64,000 nucleotides of DNA from an uncultured Bacilli bacterium. Its GTDB lineage: Bacteria > Bacillota_I > Bacilli_A > RF39 > UBA660. Position 1 is the first letter of the stretch. Each line of letters begins with the position of its first letter. The notes beneath the pieces were generated by a model. It was not told where the DNA came from. It saw only the letters and a program-made list of their open reading frames with translations, and made no database searches. The stretch spans positions 1-64,000 of the forward strand of contig CALWAL010000003.1 of the NCBI GenBank assembly GCA_944373145.1, read 5' to 3'. This document shows positions 24,089 to 32,472 of this stretch, piece after piece. Both the position numbers and the translations under genes were made by a program.

Positions 24089-25044
24089 TCAAGAGATTTG
24101 TTGTATGAAGTTTCAATATCTTTGTCATAAATTTTTAAATTATATTTTTTTCTTAATTCTGCTTTAGCTTGATTTACGTAAATACCACTTTGCATATTGT
24201 TAGCAGTTAAAGTTTCTTTAATTTCTTCAGTAGCATCTTCTAATGTTTCTTTTTCTTTTTCAGAAACTTTATATATAATGTGATATCCGTAATCTGTTTT
24301 AACTGGCTCAGTTGTATATTCACCAATTTTTAAGTCTTTAGAAGCATCCCAGAATTCTTCAACTACACCACTAGCCATGAAGTCTTCAATTAATCCACCA
24401 TCAGAGTAACTAGAATCGTCGGAATATTCTTCAGCTAATTTGCTAAATTTGTCTTCTAATTCATCTTTGTCAACTTTGTTTAACTCCTTAATTAAATCTT
24501 CAGCTTGCTTTTTAGCTTTTTCTCCATTTGTATCATTTTCTGCAGCTTCAATTAGAATATGTCTAACTGTAATTTTTTCTGTATAACTTTCATCATAGTA
24601 ATCTTTAATTTCATCTTCTGTAATCATATCGCGAATTTGTTGTTCAACAGCTAAAGACAATTTGTAATCACTCATAACGAAATCGTAGAATTCATCTTCA
24701 GTACTAATACCATATATTTGCATATAACCAGATAAGAAATCTTCTAATGATTCAGCACCAGTTGACTCACTATAAGAAACCCAGTATTCAACAACTTCAT
24801 TAACATAATCTTCAATTTCTTTTGTTGTCTCTATTTCTTTTTCGGCAATGTATGTGTCAATCATTGTTAATAAAGCATTTTCTCCATAATTTTTCTTTAA
24901 ATCGTTATATAAATCGTCAACAGAAAATTCTTTTCCATCGATTGAAGCAATAACTTCTTTTCCATCTTTTAATTTGGGATTACCACAAGCTGTCAAAACT
25001 AACATTAAAAAACAGCATGTAATAATCATAAACTTTTTTTTCAT
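24082..25044 (-). CDS. prsA: PrsA-like peptidyl-prolyl isomerase lipoprotein
   Basis: PrsA is the post-translocation foldase at the outer face of the membrane. The 320-residue protein has a signal peptide with lipobox LTAC (Cys20) and a SurA-type helical N-terminal domain. The parvulin domain at about residues 155-255 is marked by VRHILIEA, YSDDSSYSDGGLIEDF and YGYHIIYKV. A helical C-terminus follows. The minus-strand GAAAGGAGAAAA before ATG is a strong ribosome site. It is convergent with recX and divergent from the coat-like small genes. Length is usual for Bacilli. Confidence 0.92.
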   Translation of the reverse strand: MKKKFMIITCCFLMLVLTACGNPKLKDGKEVIASIDGKEFSVDDLYNDLKKNYGENALLTMIDTYIAEKEIETTKEIEDYVNEVVEYWVSYSESTGAESLEDFLSGYMQIYGISTEDEFYDFVMSDYKLSLAVEQQIRDMITEDEIKDYYDESYTEKITVRHILIEAAENDTNGEKAKKQAEDLIKELNKVDKDELEDKFSKLAEEYSDDSSYSDGGLIEDFMASGVVEEFWDASKDLKIGEYTTEPVKTDYGYHIIYKVSEKEKETLEDATEEIKETLTANNMQSGIYVNQAKAELRKKYNLKIYDKDIETSYNKSLEE

Positions 25045-25131
25045 TGTTTTCTCCTTTCAAAATTAAATTATGACCATCATCATACAAAACAATAATAACA
25101 AATATAAAAACAAAATTCAACGATTTCTTTC

Positions 25132-25158
25132 ACATCTTCACAAAATATTCATAAAATA
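25132..25158 (+). promoter_or_regulatory. Candidate sigma-K promoter of the small coat genes
   Basis: AC (25132-25133), 16 bases, then CATAAAATA (25150-25158) fits the sigma-K consensus AC-N16-CATANNNTA exactly. It lies about 33 bases upstream of the first YjcZ-like gene, consistent with late mother-cell expression of coat proteins. Confidence 0.55.
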
Positions 25159-25190
25159 ACTGTGAAAAGACAAGAAGGAGGAATGATTTT

Positions 25191-25277
25191 ATGTGTTGTA
25201 ATTCTGGAATATCTTCAGCTGCCATCGTACTTGTATTATTTATTCTTTTAATTATTATACTTGGAGCTTGGATCTAA
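25191..25277 (+). CDS. YjcZ-like tiny sporulation membrane protein
   Basis: This 28-residue peptide has a Cys-Cys N-terminus (MCCNSG) followed by one hydrophobic helix (AAIVLVLFILLIIILGAW). It matches the YjcZ family of very small sporulation proteins, whose members read G(F/Y)ALIVVLFILLIIVG. AAGGAGGA ahead of the ATG is a near-perfect ribosome site, which supports translation despite the small size. It is followed 14 bases on by a second small gene of similar type. Confidence 0.85.
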   Translation: MCCNSGISSAAIVLVLFILLIIILGAWI

Positions 25278-25291
25278 GGAGGTGAAGTACT

Positions 25292-25438
25292 ATGGCTTGC
25301 GGAAATGCTTGTAATAAAAAAGAAACAGTTACTAGTACTGTAGAAGTTTGCCCAAATAGAGGTTCCAATAATGCCTACATTATTATGATTGTTTTATATA
25401 TTTTATTGGCAATTATTGTAGGTTCATGTTTATTATAA
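25292..25438 (+). CDS. YjcZ-like small Cys-rich sporulation membrane protein
   Basis: The 48-residue peptide has a soluble Cys-containing head (MACGNACNKK and VEVCPN) and a C-terminal membrane helix (AYIIMIVLYILLAIIVGSCL). Its ribosome site, TAAGGAGGTGA, overlaps the end of the previous small gene. The helix resembles that of YjcZ proteins, while the four cysteines suggest cross-linking or metal binding. It is likely a spore coat or outer forespore membrane component; the exact family is uncertain. Confidence 0.75.
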   Translation: MACGNACNKKETVTSTVEVCPNRGSNNAYIIMIVLYILLAIIVGSCLL

Positions 25439-25458
25439 AGAGGTTATCCTCTTTTTTT
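25437..25458 (+). terminator. Terminator of the small coat genes
   Basis: AAAGAGG-TTAT-CCTCTTT followed by T7, beginning at the stop codon. Confidence 0.85.
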
Positions 25459-25490
25459 GTAAAATTTTTGTCTAATTTATAGAAAAGGGG

Positions 25491-25520
25491 TTTACAAAAA
25501 GAATGATTTGAGGTTATAAT
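25491..25520 (+). promoter_or_regulatory. Sigma-A promoter of the mraZ operon
   Basis: TTTACA (25491-25496) and TATAAT (25515-25520) with an 18-base spacer; the start is expected near 25527, just before the MraZ boxes. Confidence 0.75.
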
Positions 25521-25531
25521 TATGGTACAGA

Positions 25532-25555
25532 GTGGATAGAAGTGGTTTGAAGTGG
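25532..25555 (+). promoter_or_regulatory. MraZ operator: three GTGG boxes
   Basis: GTGG recurs at 25532, 25542 and 25552, an exact 10-bp period, each preceded by A. MraZ binds three to four such repeats ahead of its own gene in E. coli and mycoplasmas. The boxes lie in the transcribed leader immediately after the promoter, which suits autorepression of the division cluster. Confidence 0.85.
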
Positions 25556-25565
25556 GGTGATTTTT

Positions 25566-25994
25566 ATGTTTATGGGTGAGTTTCATCATACCGTAGATAA
25601 TAAAGGTCGATTGATTATTCCTTCTAGAGTAAGAGAAGATTTAGGAGATCAATTTATTGTTACGCGTGGCTTAGAAAAATGTTTATTTATTTATCCTAAA
25701 CCAGAGTGGAATAACATTATTCAAAAATATAAACAATTACCAGACACAAAAGACCGACGTTACTTCATGAGAATATTTTTATCGGGTGCTACTATGTGTG
25801 AGTTAGATAAACAGGGTAGAATTAATATTCCAATGCCACTTTTAGAGTATGCTAATCTAGAGAAAGATTGTATTATTATTGGTGTAGACGATCGATTAGA
25901 GGTTTGGAGTAAAGATCGTTGGGATAATTTTATTAATGAAAACGAAGAAAATCTTTCTGATATTGCTGATAACTTATTTGCAACCGAGGTGTAG
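25566..25994 (+). CDS. mraZ: Transcriptional regulator MraZ
   Basis: MraZ is a ring-forming AbrB-fold protein that controls the division and wall (dcw) cluster. The 142-residue protein has the duplicated fold: MFMGEFHHTVDNKGRLIIPSRVR at the start, and ATMCELDKQGRINIPMPLLEYA in the second half, each with the DKxGRI signature. The ATG at 25566 gives the family N-terminus; the ATG a few codons downstream is less likely. Its stop is two bases before rsmH. It likely binds the three GTGG boxes just upstream. Confidence 0.96.
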   Translation: MFMGEFHHTVDNKGRLIIPSRVREDLGDQFIVTRGLEKCLFIYPKPEWNNIIQKYKQLPDTKDRRYFMRIFLSGATMCELDKQGRINIPMPLLEYANLEKDCIIIGVDDRLEVWSKDRWDNFINENEENLSDIADNLFATEV

Positions 25995-25996
25995 TC

Positions 25997-26905
25997 ATGC
26001 ATAAAAGTGTTTTATTGGACGAGTCTATTGCATATCTAAATATTCACGATGAGAGTAACATTGTGGATTGCACTTTAGGTTATGGTGGACATAGTAGTGA
26101 AATTTTAAAAAGAATTAAAAGGGGCTTCCTTTTTGCTTTTGATCAAGATGAGAAGGCAATTACTAGTAGTAAAGCACGTTTAAGTGCTATTGGTGATAAT
26201 TATGAAATTATTTATTCTAATTTTTCAAATTTGGAAGCTGAGTTAAACAAGAGAAATGTTAAACATGTTGATGGCGTTTTATATGATTTAGGTGTATCAA
26301 GCCCACAATTAGATGAAGGTGATAGAGGTTTTAGCTTTCATCAAGATGCAAAATTAGATATGCGTATGAATCAAAATAATTCCTTATCAGCATGGAACGT
26401 TGTTAATGAATATTCATATAAACAGTTAGTTGATATTTTTTATCGCTATGGTGAAGAAAAGTTTGCACCTTCAATAGCTAAGAAGATTATTTCTTCACGG
26501 CCCATTGAAACAACTTTGGATTTAGTTGAAGTGATTAAAAGTGCTGTTCCAGAAAAATATCGTCGTGAAAAACATCCGGCTCGTAAGGTATTCCAAGCAA
26601 TTAGAATTGAAGTTAATGATGAACTAAATGTTTTTGAACAAAGTTTAAGGCAAGCGTTAAAAATGATTTCAAAGAATGGTCGTATTTGCGTAATTACTTT
26701 CCATTCTTTAGAAGATAAAATATGCAAAGATATTTTTAAAGAAGTGACCTCCCTTGATCCTTCTTTTAAGAATTTACCAGTTATTCCAGAGGAATATCTG
26801 CCAAAATATAAGGTGATAAAGACTATATCACCGAGTGCTGAAGAATTAACTTTAAATCCTCGCGCTCGCAGTGCTAAATTAAGAGTAATAGAAAGAATAG
26901 GTTGA
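25997..26905 (+). CDS. rsmH: 16S rRNA (cytosine1402-N4)-methyltransferase RsmH
   Basis: RsmH (MraW) methylates N4 of C1402 in 16S rRNA. The 302-residue protein has HKSVLLDESIAYL at the start and the SAM site VDCTLGYGGHSSEIL near residue 23. DLGVSSPQLDEGDRGFSF lies near 97, AFRVRR-type HPARKVFQAIRIEVNDEL near 194, and VITFHSLEDKICK near 233. It is the standard second gene of dcw clusters. It ends five bases before ftsL. Confidence 0.96.
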   Translation: MHKSVLLDESIAYLNIHDESNIVDCTLGYGGHSSEILKRIKRGFLFAFDQDEKAITSSKARLSAIGDNYEIIYSNFSNLEAELNKRNVKHVDGVLYDLGVSSPQLDEGDRGFSFHQDAKLDMRMNQNNSLSAWNVVNEYSYKQLVDIFYRYGEEKFAPSIAKKIISSRPIETTLDLVEVIKSAVPEKYRREKHPARKVFQAIRIEVNDELNVFEQSLRQALKMISKNGRICVITFHSLEDKICKDIFKEVTSLDPSFKNLPVIPEEYLPKYKVIKTISPSAEELTLNPRARSAKLRVIERIG

Positions 26906-26909
26906 TTTT

Positions 26910-27203
26910 ATGAAAAAGAAAAAAAGGGCAATTAAATTTAATAAAAAAGAAAGATTTATTTATACCTTGGGGATATTGTCTTTTACTGCTCTTTTTGCAA
27001 CCACTATTTTCTTTGAAACGCAAATTAGTAATTTAAAGATGGATATTGAAAAAATAAATTATGAAATTGAAAATCAAGAAAAGAAAAATCAATCTTTAAC
27101 AATGCAAGTTAATGAATTAACTTCATATGAAAATGTTAGTGCAGTTATTGATAATTTAGGCCTTGCTTACAATAATGAAAATATAATTGTTGTTAATAAA
27201 TAA
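26910..27203 (+). CDS. ftsL: Cell division protein FtsL
   Basis: The 97-residue bitopic protein has a basic cytoplasmic tail (KKKKRAIKFNKKER), one membrane helix at about residues 14-33, and an extracytoplasmic coiled coil (ISNLKMDIEKINYEIENQEK). It ends in AVIDNLGLAYNNENIIVV. Sequence identity within FtsL is low, but size, topology and position between rsmH and pbpB identify it. FtsL forms the FtsQLB-type subcomplex with DivIC and DivIB that activates FtsW and PBP2B. Confidence 0.88.
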   Translation: MKKKKRAIKFNKKERFIYTLGILSFTALFATTIFFETQISNLKMDIEKINYEIENQEKKNQSLTMQVNELTSYENVSAVIDNLGLAYNNENIIVVNK

Positions 27204-27231
27204 TTTATGTTATAATAGTTTAGGTGATAAT

Positions 27232-29400
27232 ATGAAGAAGGAAACAAATACAGACATCGTAAAAAATTGGCGTCAACCAAAATTTGTCTTGTTAGGTTTC
27301 CTTTTTATTTTTTTAATTTTATTGGGACAATTTGCTTATTTATCATTATCTCCTACAATTTATGGGCGTGATTTAAAGGAATTTTCTAAAAAGCGTATTA
27401 CAGTAGAAAAGGAATTACTAGCTAAGAGAGGAACCATTTATGATATTGAAGGAAATATTTTGGCTATTGATGTAGCGTCATATACTTTAGTAGCTTATTT
27501 AGATTCTTCTAGAACTACTGATGAGGAAAATCCTGAACATGTTGTAGATAAAGAATATACGGCGGAAGCATTAGCTAAAGAATTAAATGCTCCTTATGAA
27601 TACATTTTAGAAAGGTTAGAAAAAGAGGGCGTTTATCAAGTCGAATTTGGTTCTTATGGTTCTAAATTAACAGAACTTGATAAGATTGCAATTGAATCTT
27701 TGGAATTACCAGGCATTGATTTTATTGAATCTAGTAAAAGATTTTATCCAAATGGAACTTTTGCTTCTTATATTATTGGCTATGCACGTATGAATGAAGA
27801 TGGTCAAATTCAAGGATATTTAGGAGTTGAAAGTGAATATAATGATTTATTAAGTGGAACAAATGGTAAACTTTTGTATCAAAAAGATCCCTCTGGTTTT
27901 CAGATTCCAGATACTGAGGAAACACGTATTGATGCTATAGACGGATCCGATATATATTTAACGATTGATTCAAATATACAGCGATTTTTAGAAACTGCAG
28001 TTAATGATGGTGTTGAGAATTACGATCCAGAATGGATGATTTTAGCTGTTATGGATGCTAAAACTGGTGAGATTTTAGGAAGTGCTACTTATCCGTCATT
28101 TGATGCTAATAGTTTGCCAGATAATATGAGTTACTTAAATCCATTGATATCGTATCCTTATGAACCTGGTTCAGTTATGAAAACCTATACCTATATGTGT
28201 GCTATTGAAACAGGTTTATATGACGGAGATCAAACATATAAATCAGGAAGGTATAAAGTAGGACCTGATACTGTTAGCGATTGGAAGCCGGCTGGTTGGG
28301 GTAAAATCAGTTATGACACGGGATACATGTATTCTAGTAATGTTGGCTCAATTAATGTTGCTAAAGAATATTTATCGGCTGAAAAATTGCGTAATTGTTT
28401 GAAATCATACGGTTTCGGGGCGCCAACGGGGATTGAACTTAGTGGTGAAGCGGATGTTAAACTTAATTTTAATGGTAATGTTGAGTTGGATTGGTTATCC
28501 GTTAGTTATGGTCAAGGGCTATATACAACGGCTATTCAGCAATTACAGGCTTTAACAATTATTGCTAATGATGGTGTGATGGTTAAACCTCATATTATAA
28601 AAAAGATTGTGAATACTTCAACCGGCGAGGAACAAATTACTCCTATTCAAAAAAGTGAACAAATTGTATCAAAATCAACAACTGACAAGATGCGAGAGTT
28701 GATGGACGGAGCTATCAATAATACTTGGACTCCAGGATACACTTATTCTGTTAAAGGTTATGATTTAATAGGAAAAACAGGAACGGCTCAAATATTTGAA
28801 AATGGTCATTACTTAACAGGGGATGGCAATTATCTTATATCTTTCGCTGGTATGTATCCTAAAGATGATCCTGAAATTATTATCTATGCTGCAATGTTTA
28901 AGCCTTCTACTTATTCAGCTAGAGCTTTAGCACCTTCTGTTCAGTCAGTTGTTAAGAATATTTCTAAATATCGTAATATTTTTTCAACTATTAAAGAAGA
29001 GTCTTCGGTTAATAGCTATGAATTGCCATCATATATTAATCAAAATAAAGATGCTGTCGTAAGTAGTCTTAAAAAGGATGGCTTAGATGTGATTGTTATA
29101 GGAAATGGTAGTGTCGTTACTAACCAGTATCCGACTAAAGGAACAAAAGTTATCACTAACGACAAAGTATTTTTGATTACAAATGGTAATGAAATAAAAA
29201 TGGAAAATGTTATTGGCTGGTCGCGTAATGATTTTATTAAATATGCTGATTTAATAAATTTGAAATACGAAATAAATGGTTATGGATATATAACTAAACA
29301 AAGTATTAAGCAAAACACAATTTTAAAAGATGATAGTGTCATAGAAGTGAATTTAAGTAATAAATATAATATAGATGGTAAGGAAGAAGTTATTGAATAA
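27232..29400 (+). CDS. pbpB: Penicillin-binding protein 2B (division transpeptidase)
   Basis: This 722-residue class B transpeptidase cross-links septal peptidoglycan. It has a membrane anchor near residues 17-38 and a dimerisation/pedestal domain starting with KRGTIYD. The transpeptidase domain has SVMK (Ser314), SSN (368-370) and KTGT (Lys515). Two C-terminal PASTA domains occupy roughly 600-720. B. subtilis PBP2B is 716 residues with two PASTA domains; SpoVD has one. The third ftsL-linked position also fits pbpB. It stays intact, so vegetative division should not depend on the split spoVD. The ATG at 27232 follows TAGGTGATAAT; TATAAT at 27211-27216 may give an extra promoter. Confidence 0.93.
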   Translation: MKKETNTDIVKNWRQPKFVLLGFLFIFLILLGQFAYLSLSPTIYGRDLKEFSKKRITVEKELLAKRGTIYDIEGNILAIDVASYTLVAYLDSSRTTDEENPEHVVDKEYTAEALAKELNAPYEYILERLEKEGVYQVEFGSYGSKLTELDKIAIESLELPGIDFIESSKRFYPNGTFASYIIGYARMNEDGQIQGYLGVESEYNDLLSGTNGKLLYQKDPSGFQIPDTEETRIDAIDGSDIYLTIDSNIQRFLETAVNDGVENYDPEWMILAVMDAKTGEILGSATYPSFDANSLPDNMSYLNPLISYPYEPGSVMKTYTYMCAIETGLYDGDQTYKSGRYKVGPDTVSDWKPAGWGKISYDTGYMYSSNVGSINVAKEYLSAEKLRNCLKSYGFGAPTGIELSGEADVKLNFNGNVELDWLSVSYGQGLYTTAIQQLQALTIIANDGVMVKPHIIKKIVNTSTGEEQITPIQKSEQIVSKSTTDKMRELMDGAINNTWTPGYTYSVKGYDLIGKTGTAQIFENGHYLTGDGNYLISFAGMYPKDDPEIIIYAAMFKPSTYSARALAPSVQSVVKNISKYRNIFSTIKEESSVNSYELPSYINQNKDAVVSSLKKDGLDVIVIGNGSVVTNQYPTKGTKVITNDKVFLITNGNEIKMENVIGWSRNDFIKYADLINLKYEINGYGYITKQSIKQNTILKDDSVIEVNLSNKYNIDGKEEVIE

Positions 29401-29412
29401 CTACTTCTTTTT
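29383..29412 (+). terminator. Terminator after pbpB
   Basis: GAAGTTAT and ATAACTACTTC form a bulged stem followed by a T-rich run, overlapping the pbpB stop. Confidence 0.7.
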
Positions 29413-29414
29413 AA

Positions 29415-29443
29415 TTGACATTAAGGTATTATTGATATAAAAT
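29415..29443 (+). promoter_or_regulatory. Sigma-A promoter of pgsA-like gene
   Basis: TTGACA (29415-29420), 17-base spacer, TAAAAT (29438-29443). It lies directly after the pbpB terminator and starts the lipid gene cluster. Confidence 0.65.
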
Positions 29444-29484
29444 ATTTATTCAGAGGGTATTGTTTGACTGGCGGGTGAATTATT

Positions 29485-30099
29485 ATGCATGAAGATAGAA
29501 TGGTGCATTTAAAGAAATATTACAAGAAATTATTTATAGAAAGCTTAAATGATTTAAAGACTAAAAGTCAAAGAGCAAGGCAAATACCAAATATCTTAAC
29601 GGTAATGCGTCTTTTCGCACCATTTTTTATTATTCCGGCAGCGTTCATTCACAATGTTAATTTGATTTTTGCTTTTGTACTTTTTTTTAGTATAACAGAT
29701 GCTTTAGATGGCTTTATTGCTCGTAAGTATAATTTTGTTAGCGAACTTGGAAAAGATTTGGATGCTGTTTGCGATAAAGCCTTTGCAATTACTTTATTAA
29801 TAGCGGCTAGTTTTTTTGAACCAATTTTAGTGCTTAATTTTTTGTTGGAACTAGCTATTGCTTCTGTTAATATGAAGGCTAAGATAAATGATTATAATAC
29901 AAATTCGCATATAGTTGGTAAAATTAAAACGTGTTTTTTGTATCCTTTAATAGGTATTGGCCTATTAAATGTTTATATGGAAAGTGATAATTTATTTCTT
30001 TTTATGTTTTTTATAACTACAATAATGCAAGTTGTAACAACTATTGTTTATATGTTTAGATATAGAGATAGTGAAGCTTATCATAGAGAGCAATATTAA
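29485..30099 (+). CDS. CDP-alcohol phosphatidyltransferase (PgsA-like)
   Basis: This 204-residue integral membrane enzyme carries the family motif D-x2-DG-x2-AR-x8-G-x3-D-x3-D as DALDGFIAR...GKDLDAVCD (about residues 72-97). It is preceded by IPNILTVMRLFAPFFIIP. It most likely transfers a phosphatidyl group from CDP-diacylglycerol to glycerol-3-phosphate in phosphatidylglycerol synthesis. An N-terminal soluble extension of about 30 residues precedes the usual start. A palindromic terminator follows directly. Confidence 0.87.
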   Translation: MHEDRMVHLKKYYKKLFIESLNDLKTKSQRARQIPNILTVMRLFAPFFIIPAAFIHNVNLIFAFVLFFSITDALDGFIARKYNFVSELGKDLDAVCDKAFAITLLIAASFFEPILVLNFLLELAIASVNMKAKINDYNTNSHIVGKIKTCFLYPLIGIGLLNVYMESDNLFLFMFFITTIMQVVTTIVYMFRYRDSEAYHREQY

Positions 30100-30112
30100 T
30101 ATTGCTCTTTAT
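30087..30112. terminator. Terminator after the phosphatidyltransferase gene
   Basis: AGAGCAATATT and AATATTGCTCT form a perfect palindromic stem followed by TTTATTTT, spanning the stop codon. Confidence 0.75.
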
Positions 30113-30165
30113 TTTGGAAAAATATTTAATATATGATAAAATAGATACGTATGGGATGTGAATTT

Positions 30166-30747
30166 ATGAAAGAACCAATATTTTATCGTACTGTAAGACC
30201 AATTATTAAGATGTTTGTTAAAATTGTTTACCGTCCCAAAATAATTGGAGCAGAATACATTCCTAAAAAAGGTGGAATTGTATTGGCTGGTAATCATACT
30301 AACAATTTTGATAGCATCTTACTTATATCTTGTACTAAACGAACTGTTCACTTTTTAGCAAAGCAAGAACTATTAGAAGGTCCTTTTAAATTTATTTTTA
30401 AATGGATGGGAATTATTCCTGTTAATCGAAAGCAGAAAGATCCTAAAGCTTTAAGTAGTGCAATTTCGGTTTTAGCGAGTGATAAAGTTATTGGTATTTT
30501 CCCTGAAGGTACGATTAATCGCACAAATGATATTACAATGCCTTTTAAGTATGGAGCAGTAAAAATGTGTCAAGATACACATGCTACTATGATACCATTT
30601 GTTATAACTGGTAATTACAAAGCATTTAAAAAAGGTTTGAGTATTGAATTTTTTAAACCATATAAATTAAAAGATGATTTGAATAAAGAAAATACTAAAT
30701 TGCGTAAAATTATTGAGAATGGTATTATAAAACAGGAGGAAAAATGA
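30166..30747 (+). CDS. plsC: 1-acylglycerol-phosphate acyltransferase, PlsC family
   Basis: PlsC-type enzymes acylate lysophosphatidic acid at sn-2. The 193-residue protein has the catalytic NHTNNFDS (H-x4-D) near residue 43, a GIIPVNRKQKDP acceptor loop near 85, and FPEGTINR near 111. This is the standard LPLAT motif set. Start: GGGATGTGA before ATG 30166. The stop overlaps the next gene by four bases (ATGA type), so it is coupled to the acyl-activating enzyme. Confidence 0.9.
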   Translation: MKEPIFYRTVRPIIKMFVKIVYRPKIIGAEYIPKKGGIVLAGNHTNNFDSILLISCTKRTVHFLAKQELLEGPFKFIFKWMGIIPVNRKQKDPKALSSAISVLASDKVIGIFPEGTINRTNDITMPFKYGAVKMCQDTHATMIPFVITGNYKAFKKGLSIEFFKPYKLKDDLNKENTKLRKIIENGIIKQEEK

Positions 30748-32471
30748 AATTATTTGATAGATTAAAAAGAAATAAAACATGGGATAAATTATATACAAAA
30801 GAAGAAATGAAGTTGGAAATACCTGATACATCGATATATGATTTATTTACAGAGCAAGTAGCTAAGTTTGATAAATTACCAGCAATCGATTATTTTGGTA
30901 AGAATATATCTTATCATCACTTAAAAGAATTAGTTGATAAATGTGCTAGATCTTTACAGTATGAAGGTATTGAAGAAAATGATGTTGTGACCATTTGTAT
31001 GCCTAATGTACCAGAAGCTTTAATTGCCTTTTTTGCAATTAACAAAGTGGGAGCAATCGCTAATATGATTCATCCATTATCTGGTGAAGAAGAGATTAGC
31101 CATTATTTGACAAGTACAAATAGTAAAATGTTATTTATGATTGATATTAGCTATGAAAAAGTAAAAAAAGTTATTAGTAGAACTAATGTTAATCGTGTTA
31201 TTGTTGTTTCTGCTAAAGATTCAATGCCATTTTGGATTAGTGTAGGATATTTTGTAACACAAGGATACAAGGTCAAAAAACCTAAAGGTGCTCGTTATTT
31301 AACTTGGGAAGATTTTATGTTAAAAAGCTATCATTATCCTAAAAACGCCGGCGTTGTCCGTAAAAAAGAAGATATTGCAGCAATTTTGCATAGTGGTGGG
31401 ACAACAGGTAATCCTAAAGGTATTTTAATTACTAATCAATCTTTTAATTATATTACTTCGTATATAACTCATGTTGTTCCTAATGTTAAAACAGGGGACT
31501 CCCTATTAGCAATAATGCCAAATTTTCATGGTTTTGGCCTAGCAGTTTGTTTGGTTGGCCCTTTATCATTAGGAGCAAAAATTATTATGATACCACAATT
31601 TAGTCCTAAAACTTTTGGTGGATTAATTACTAAGCATAAACCAAACATTATTGTAGGTGTACCAACTTTATTTGGAGCTTTGATTGATTCTAAATTAAAA
31701 AATGAAGATCTGTCATATGTAAAATATTGTGTATCAGGCGGAGATAGTCTGAGTGAAGCATTATATTATCGTTTGAAAGATTTTTTAAGAGAGCATGGAG
31801 CTGGCAATGCAGATGTTTTGCAAGGCTATGGAATGACCGAATGTTTAGCTGTATGTTCAGTTATGCGTGGCAAAACCAAAGATATATTTAGTATTGGTGT
31901 TCCTCTTTATGGTAATGATATGAAAATTGTAGTACCGGGGACGCAGGAAGAAGTTAAAACTGGTGAGTCTGGTGAAATTTGCTTAAGTGGGCCAAGTGTT
32001 ATGGTAGGGTATTTAAATAATAAGAAAGAAACAAATGAAGTTTTACAAATCCATAAAGATAAAAAAATTTGGCTACACACAGGTGACTCTGGATATATGA
32101 CTAAAGATGGCATTTTTCATTTTGAATTGCGCATTAAAAGAATGATTGTATCGTCAGGATATAATGTTTACCCAAGTCATATTGAAGAAGTTTTAGAACG
32201 CCACCCAGCTGTTTTGAAAAGCACAGTTATTGGTATACCACATAAATATAAAGTACAAGTCGCTAAAGCCTATATTGTCTTAGATGAAGGATTTGATGAT
32301 TCTTGGAGTGTTAAAAAGAGTATTAAAGAGCATTGTGAAAAATATTTAGCATCTTATTCTGTACCATATGACTATGAATTTCGTAAATCATTACCGACAA
32401 CACGTCTAGGTAAAATTAATTTTAAACAGCTTGAAGATGAAGCTTTAGAGAATATGAAAAATGGTGATTAA
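30744..32471 (+). CDS. AMP-forming acyl-CoA/acyl-ACP synthetase-like enzyme
   Basis: This 575-residue ANL-superfamily enzyme activates a carboxylate with ATP. Visible motifs are the P-loop HSGGTTGNPKGI (about 211-222), GYGMTEC near 366, HTGDSGYMTKDG near 448, and a C-terminal LPTTRLGKINF with the catalytic Lys. It is fatty-acid-like by neighbourhood: it sits between two lysophospholipid acyltransferases with overlaps on both sides. That suggests that exogenous or recycled fatty acids are activated and handed directly to phospholipid synthesis or repair, like a split Aas system. Substrate is inferred. Confidence 0.85.
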   Translation: MKLFDRLKRNKTWDKLYTKEEMKLEIPDTSIYDLFTEQVAKFDKLPAIDYFGKNISYHHLKELVDKCARSLQYEGIEENDVVTICMPNVPEALIAFFAINKVGAIANMIHPLSGEEEISHYLTSTNSKMLFMIDISYEKVKKVISRTNVNRVIVVSAKDSMPFWISVGYFVTQGYKVKKPKGARYLTWEDFMLKSYHYPKNAGVVRKKEDIAAILHSGGTTGNPKGILITNQSFNYITSYITHVVPNVKTGDSLLAIMPNFHGFGLAVCLVGPLSLGAKIIMIPQFSPKTFGGLITKHKPNIIVGVPTLFGALIDSKLKNEDLSYVKYCVSGGDSLSEALYYRLKDFLREHGAGNADVLQGYGMTECLAVCSVMRGKTKDIFSIGVPLYGNDMKIVVPGTQEEVKTGESGEICLSGPSVMVGYLNNKKETNEVLQIHKDKKIWLHTGDSGYMTKDGIFHFELRIKRMIVSSGYNVYPSHIEEVLERHPAVLKSTVIGIPHKYKVQVAKAYIVLDEGFDDSWSVKKSIKEHCEKYLASYSVPYDYEFRKSLPTTRLGKINFKQLEDEALENMKNGD

Positions 32472-32472
32472 G

